From: Hydnum rufescens UP504
Lineage: Eukaryota > Basidiomycota > Agaricomycetes > Cantharellales > Hydnaceae
NCBI GenBank assembly: GCA_014904985.1
Contig: MU129032.1
Location: forward strand, 119,917 to 183,916
Direction of reading: 5' to 3'
DNA length: 64,000 bases
The first letter of the stretch is position 1. Each line of letters begins with the position of its first letter. The notes beneath the pieces are model-generated. The model did not search any database, was not told the DNA's origin, and saw only the letters and a list, made by a program, of their open reading frames with translations. The position numbers were made by a program, and so were the translations under genes. Positions 59,337 through 64,000 of the stretch are shown here, in pieces.

Positions 59337-60614
59337 CCACACCCGCTGCAGCGGGTGTGGCTCATATGCCCCAGTCGGGGGCCTGGGCTCCATTTGGGCA
59401 GACTCCCGAGGGAGTGTTTGCGGTTTTCGTTCGTACAGGCGTTCGCGGTTTTCGTTCGTGCGGTCGTGCGGGGTTTCGTTCCTGGTTTTCGTTCGCGGTG
59501 TGTCGTTCAGTGGGTTGTTGTCTGGGGTCGCGCCGGGTTTTGTTGGTGGGTCGGTGGATTCGGGCTTGGTGGTGTAAGTTTCATGTGTTAGCTAAAATTA
59601 AAAGAATACATACATTATATGGCCACACACCCGCCGCGGCGGGTGTGTGGCCCTATTCTCCTGCTCTTCTGGTTCGTGGTTTCGTATGGGCAGGGTTGGG
59701 TTGGTGGTGTACTCGTTGGCTTGGGGGCCCGCGCATTGAGGTTGGACAGCTTGACCTAGAATAGAAATAAAACATCAGTTATATCAAAACTCGCGCAAAA
59801 AGAGCAGCGACTGCTGCTCTTTTTGCACGTTTGCAGTTATTAAAAAAAAACATATCTAATATTGCCACACACCCGCCGCAGCGGGTGTGTGGCTCCCTAC
59901 TTTCGTCTTGGTGGTGTCGTGTGCCTGCCTTCATTCGTTTATTCGCCCGTTTGGGCATTCCAATTCGCATGACGCGGGGGCTTTCGGTCGTGGGGGGAAT
60001 ATCCTGGCCTAGAATAGGAAATAAAACATTAGTTAAAAATTTAAAAACAGCGCAAAAAGAGCAGCAAGTGCTGCTCTTTTTGCGCCGGGTGGGAACATGG
60101 ACTTAGCTTATATAGAACCACACACCCGCCGCAGCGGGTGTGTGGTTCGCATGGCCACTCAGGCGGTGTATCACCACCTCTCGTGTTTTCGTTCGGGCTC
60201 GGTTGGCTGGGTGTTGTTTCGTTGGGTTTTGCATCACTGGGTTTTGCATTGCAGGGTTTCGTGTCGCTGGGTTTCGCGTCGCTGGGTTTCGTGTTGTTGG
60301 GTTTGGTCTCGTTGGGTTTCACATCGTGTGGTGTCGCATCGCATGGTGTTGCGTCGCATGGTGTTGCGTCGTTGGGTCGTGTCGTTTCGTTTGGCGTGTT
60401 TTCGGTTCGCGTATTACCGTATGGGGTCTGACTGGCTGGGCCTCATCCTTTGGCACCCGGGACCAGGCTATGACCTAGAATAATAAAGGGTTGTTAGTAA
60501 AAAAGTTCAAAGCAGCGCAAAAAGAGCAGCTTTCACTGCTCTTTTTGCACTGTTGTATCTACTAGAAAAAATACTCACCTTGTGACCACACACCCACAGC
60601 AGCGGGTGCATGGT
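59337..60614. repeat. Left-arm array of alternating A and B mini-palindromes
   Basis: A palindromes (CCACACCCGC / GCGGGTGTGG type): 59337-59360, 59621-59652, 59864-59893, 60116-60147, and a degraded one at 60584-60614. B palindromes (GCGCAAAAAGAGCAGC / GCTGCTCTTTTTGCGC type): 59793-59828, 60050-60085, 60515-60550. After the first two A copies the order is B-A, B-A, B-A. GC-rich cassettes of about 100-330 bp follow each A, and most end in CCTAGAATA(G)GAAATAAAAC-like sequence before the next B. Confidence 0.85.
60220..60375 (+). repeat. 15-bp degenerate tandem repeats in a left-arm cassette
   Basis: Units of the form CGCTGGGTTTCGTGT recur about ten times with drift (GGGTTTTGCATCACT, GGGTTTCGCGTCGCT, GTGTTGCGTCGCATG). 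The mirror array lies at about 62620-62775. Confidence 0.75.
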
Positions 60615-60675
60615 CGTGCGTTTGCCTTTTCGGCGGTTCCTTGTTGTGGTTGCGGAGATGGGAAGCAAGATGGAG

Positions 60676-61310
60676 ATTCAACGCCGGCAATTGCCGATAC
60701 TCAAGAAGTGCCCAAGCGCTGGCGCTGCAAGCACAGTACACAATAGTACCAAGCATGTATATGTGAAATAGATACTATATAATAAACATTTGTCCAGGAA
60801 AACCCGAAGAAGACGATGATAATGAGTTAGAGCTCAATAAGGCATGAGATCGCTAATTGCAGAGTGGATTGGGCCACTTCTACACATCAGAATTGGCCCA
60901 AATTTAAATATAGTAGTTTATATATCAGCCTACATGGGCAATTGACTATCTCGGACGATTTTCGCATTTTTCAATTTTTCACGCTTCAATTCCCTAATGG
61001 GAATTGAAGGCATGAAAAATTGAAAAATGCGAAAATCGTCCGAGATAATAATCGCCCATGGAGTGTATATTAACACTACTATATTTAATTTGGGCCAATT
61101 CTGATGGCGTAAAGTGGCCCAATCCCACTCTGTAATTAGCGATCTCATGCTTATTAGCTCTGACTCATTACCATCGTTTCTTCGGGTTTTCTGACACATT
61201 TTTATTATATATCTATTTATAATATACATGCTTGGTATATTGTGTTACTGTGCTTGCAGCGCCAGCACTTAGGCGCTTCTTGAGTATGGCATTTGCGGCG
61301 TTGAATTTCG
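60676..61310. repeat. Internal palindrome P (about 635 bp) in the left arm
   Basis: This segment is itself a complete inverted repeat centred near 60999 (CAATTCCCTAATGGGAATTG). Outer parts share ATACTCAAGAAG / CTTCTTGAGTAT and GCGCTGGCGCTGCAAGC / GCTTGCAGCGCCAGC. Its mirror in the right arm is 61684-62325, centred near 61995. Confidence 0.85.
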
Positions 61311-61339
61311 CACTCTACGCAGCCACACCCGGCAAGCGA

Positions 61340-61650
61340 CGCACACGACCACGACACAAGCAACAGCAAGCAACAGCAGCAACAAGGCAGCAACAGCAGC
61401 AACAGCGCACAGCAGCAGCAACCACGCAGCAACAGCAGCCAACAGCCCGTGTGCGGCAGCAACAGCAGTCAGTGTGTGGTCGTGTGGTCCGTGTCATGGG
61501 TCGTGGTCGTGCGCTGTTGCTGCTGCTGTTGCTGCTGCTGTTGTGTCGTTGCTGCTGTTGTGCTGTTGCTGCTGTTGCTGCTGTTGCTGCTGTTGCTGTG
61601 CTGTTGTGCTGTTGCTGTTGTGTCGTGGTCGTGTGGTCGCTTGCACGGTG
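61340..61650. repeat. CAG/CTG-rich centre of the giant palindrome
   Basis: The left half is built of AACAGC units and the right half of TGTTGC/GTTGCT units, so the palindrome turns over in a trinucleotide-like tract. The unpaired centre is about 40-60 bp around 61470-61520 (contains GTGTGTGGTCGTGTGG). Confidence 0.8.
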
Positions 61651-61683
61651 TGGCTGCGTAGAGTTGCGAAATTCAACGCCGGC

Positions 61684-62325
61684 AATTGCCGATACTCAAG
61701 AAGCAGCCTAAGCGCTGGCGCTGCAAGCACAGTACACAATAGTACCAAGCCATGTATATTATAAATAGAATACTATATAATAAAATGTGTCCAGGAAAAC
61801 CCAAAGAAGACGATGGTAATGAGTCAGAGCTCAATAAGGCATGAGATTCGCTAATTACAGAGTGGATTGGGCCACTTCTAGCATCAGAATTGGCCCAAAT
61901 TTAAATATAGTAGTGTTATATATACACTCTACATGGGCCGATTAATTATCTCGGACGATTTTCGCATTTTTTCAATTTTTCATGCCTTCAATTCCCTATT
62001 TAGGGAATTGAAGGCGTGAAAAATTGAAAAATGCGAAAATCGTCCGAGATAGTCAATCGCCCATGTAGAGTGTATATATAACATTACTATATTTAAATTT
62101 GGGCCAATTCTGATGCTGTAGAAGTGCCCAATCCACTCCTGCAATTAGCGATCTCATTGCGCTTATTGGCTCTAACTCAATATCATCGTCTCTTCGGGTT
62201 TCCTGGACAAATGTTTATATTAGTATCTATTCACAATATACATGCTTGTACTTTGGTGTACAGCTGGCTTGCAGCGCCAGCGCTTGGGCGCTTCTTGAGT
62301 ATCGGCAATTGCCGGCGTTGAATCT
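61684..62325. repeat. Internal palindrome P' in the right arm
   Basis: Mirror copy of P, centred near 61995 (CAATTCCCTATTTAGGGAATTG). Because P is symmetric, P and P' are also direct repeats of each other. Confidence 0.85.
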
Positions 62326-62383
62326 CCATCTTGCTTCCCATCTCCGCAACCACAACAAGGAACCGCCCGAAAAGGCAAACGCA

Positions 62384-63660
62384 CGACCACGCACCCGCTG
62401 CTGCGGGTGTGTGGTCACAAGGTGAGTATTTTTTCTAGTAGATACAACGGTGCAAAAAGAGCAGTGAAAGCTGCTCTTTTTGCGCTGCTTTGAACTTTTT
62501 TTACTAACAACCCTTTATTATTCTAGGTCATAGCCTGGTCCGGGTGCCAAAGGATGAGGCCCAGCCAGTCAGACCCCATACGGTAATACGCGAACCGAAA
62601 ACACGCCAAACGAAACGACACGACCCAACGACGCACACCACGCGACGCAACACCACGCGACGCGACACACAGCGATGCGAAACCCAACGAGACCAAACCC
62701 AACAACACGAAACCCAGCGACGCGAAACCCAGCGACACGAAACCCTGCAATGCGAAACCCAGCGACGCAAAACCCAACGAAACAACACCCAGCCAACCGA
62801 GCCCGAACGAAAACACGAGAGGTGGTGATACACCGCCTGAGTGGCCATGCGAACCACACACCCGCTGCGGCGGGTGTGTGGTTCTATATAAGCTAAGTCC
62901 ATGTTCCCACCCGGCGCAAAAAGAGCAGCACTTGCTGCTCTTTTTGCGCTGTTTTTAAATTTTTAACTAATGTTTTATTTCCTATTCTAGGCCAGGATAT
63001 TCCCCCCACGACCGAAAGCCCCCGCGTCACGCGAATTGGAATGCCCGAACGGGCGAATAAACGAATGAAGGCAGGCACACGACACCACCAAGACGAAAGT
63101 AGGGAGCCACACACCCGCTGCGGCGGGTGTGTGGCAATATTAGATATGTTTTTTTTTAATAACTGCAAACGCGCAAAAAGAGCAGCAGTCGCTGCTCTTT
63201 TTGCGCGAGTTTTGATATAACTGATGTTTTATTTCTATTCTAGGTCAAGCTGTCCAACCTCAATGCGCGGGCCCCGAGCCAACGAGTACACCACCAACCC
63301 AACCCCGCCCATACGAAACCACGAACCAGAAGAGCAGGAGAATAGGGCCACACACCCGCCGCGGCGGGTGTGTGGCCATATAATGTATGTATTCTTTTAA
63401 TTTTAGCTAACACATGAAACTTACACCACCAAGCCGAATCCGCCGACCCACCAACAAAACCCGGCGCGACCCCAGACAACAACCCGCTGAACGACACGCC
63501 GCGAACGAAAACCAGGAACGAAACCCGCACGACCGCACGAACGAAACCGCGAACGCCCTGTACGAACGAAAACCGCAAACACTCCCTCGGGAGTCTGCCC
63601 AAATGGAGCCCAGGCCCCCGACTGGGGCATATGAGCCACACCCGCTGCAGCGGGTGTGGT
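62384..63660. repeat. Right-arm array of A and B mini-palindromes
   Basis: Mirror order of the left array: A-like 62384-62415, B 62450-62485, A 62852-62883, B about 62914-62950, A about 63108-63138, B about 63172-63207, A about 63350-63380 and A about 63635-63659. Loop bases show small differences from the left arm (CCGCAGC against GCTGCGG), as expected for diverging arms. Confidence 0.8.
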
Positions 63661-64000
63661 GGATTTAAGGTACTTTTCTTCTACTAATGTGTTATTTATT
63701 AACCTGGCCCACCACCTGCAAACCTGCGACCTGCATGAACTGCCCCCCTGTGGTGGCAGACCCCGGGGGGGGGGATAATATGTATATAGCGTAATATGTA
63801 TATAATTATAGTAGTAATAATAATAAATAAATAAATAATCTAGCACAGCCATGGATTGGCTGAAATGAATCGGAATGGCCGTATTTTGCCGAATTTCGGC
63901 CATACTGTCTGGGGACCTATTAGGTACCATTTTCTGCCCCGAAAATGGTACCTAATTAGGTCCCCAATTTGACTGACCAGCCTGACCTAGAATCAGTTGG

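Larger units (their letters stand above)
59005..63989. repeat. Giant nested palindrome of about 4,985 bp
   Basis: The left edge reads TAGGTCAGGCTGGTCAGTC and the right edge is its exact complement ending CTGACCTA; position x on the left pairs with about 122994 minus x on the right along the whole length, with only small offsets. Arms differ by scattered substitutions (for example GCATGACG against GCGTGACG near 59965 and its partner), so they are not identical. TA dinucleotides at both edges could be a target duplication but are also part of the symmetry. No transposase or other defensible coding gene is present. The right edge is 11 bp from the window end, so the element may continue. Confidence 0.9.

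Noticed and set aside
59355..60483. Long open frames inside the palindrome rich in Trp, Val, Arg and Ser
   Set aside because: They arise from 15-bp degenerate repeats and GC-rich low-complexity DNA, appear on both strands in mirror form, and show no domain or splice logic.
59793..60550. B hairpins as bacterial-type terminators
   Set aside because: They have stem plus T tract on both strands but lie in a eukaryotic genome and are symmetric; nothing indicates termination.
59337..60614. CRISPR-like array
   Set aside because: The repeats alternate between two different palindromes, spacers vary from 30 to 330 bp, the DNA is fungal nuclear, and no cas genes occur.
61217..61711. Cys/Leu-rich and Gln-rich frames in the palindrome centre
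   Set aside because: These are translations of CAG/CTG repeats in different frames, without any other protein feature.
59005..63989. Palindrome as a missed-adapter sequencing artefact
   Set aside because: Artefactual arms would be identical apart from random errors. Here consistent substitutions occur, including paired changes in stem loops, so a true divergent inverted repeat is more likely. It is not fully excluded.

Overview
The window is nuclear DNA of a filamentous basidiomycete, most likely an Agaricomycete. Nearly every gene is split by short introns of about 50-95 nt with GT...AG or, unusually often, GC...AG ends. The gene set (NACHT-WD40 receptor, YEATS protein, Hst3/4-type sirtuin, gephyrin-type Mo-cofactor protein, DASH subunit Spc19, Kex1 carboxypeptidase, Mgm101, GCP5-like gamma-tubulin complex protein, CSN12, GH18 chitinases) fits that group. 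I cannot place it to order with confidence.

Layout. 1-4.5 kb: a NACHT-WD40 NLR-like gene with nearly identical WD40 repeats. 5.6-16 kb: a dense housekeeping block: YAF9-like (-), Hst3/4-like sirtuin (-), an ER membrane protein (-) facing a gephyrin/Cnx1-like gene (+), and SPC19 (-). 16-20.7 kb: a long stretch with no recognisable intact gene. 20.7-32.2 kb: KEX1 (-), a NOL11/UTP8-like nucleolar protein (+), MGM101 (-) and a GCP5-like gene (+), arranged as two divergent pairs. 32.6-41.9 kb: a tandem duplication of about 4.65 kb carrying a GH18 chitinase. The first copy has been invaded by two inverted-repeat elements; the second contains a decayed mitochondrial-carrier pseudogene. 42-52.4 kb: a VWA-domain protein, CSN12, a DsbA-like protein, a small membrane protein, an unrecognised protein and a secreted beta-helix protein with a membrane anchor. 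54.3-59 kb: repeat-rich DNA with a hAT-type element that has an exact 8-bp target duplication, a probable tRNA-derived SINE and several direct repeats.

59.0-64.0 kb is the most unusual part. It is one inverted repeat of about 4,985 bp (59005-63989, centre near 61497) whose arms differ by scattered substitutions. Each arm carries an array of two alternating perfect mini-palindromes: A, a CCACACACCCGC-type stem, and B, a GCGCAAAAAGAGCAGC-type stem. Between them are GC-rich cassettes closed by a recurring GACCTAGAATA motif. Each arm also contains a complete internal palindrome of about 640 bp, and the very centre is CAG/CTG-rich. No coding gene in it can be defended. I do not recognise this element and it is the best candidate for something undescribed.

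Two window-wide patterns matter for anyone using this annotation. First, at least eight otherwise conserved reading frames or exons are broken by single-base gains or losses, mostly in short homopolymers (gephyrin, KEX1, NOL11-like, GCP5-like, chitinase B). These are either uncorrected sequencing indels or real decay, and the sequence alone cannot decide. Second, GC donor sites occur in the gephyrin gene (two) and at the same position in both chitinase copies, so they are probably genuine. Exon models are by eye from splice motifs and family knowledge; no alignment or expression data were available.
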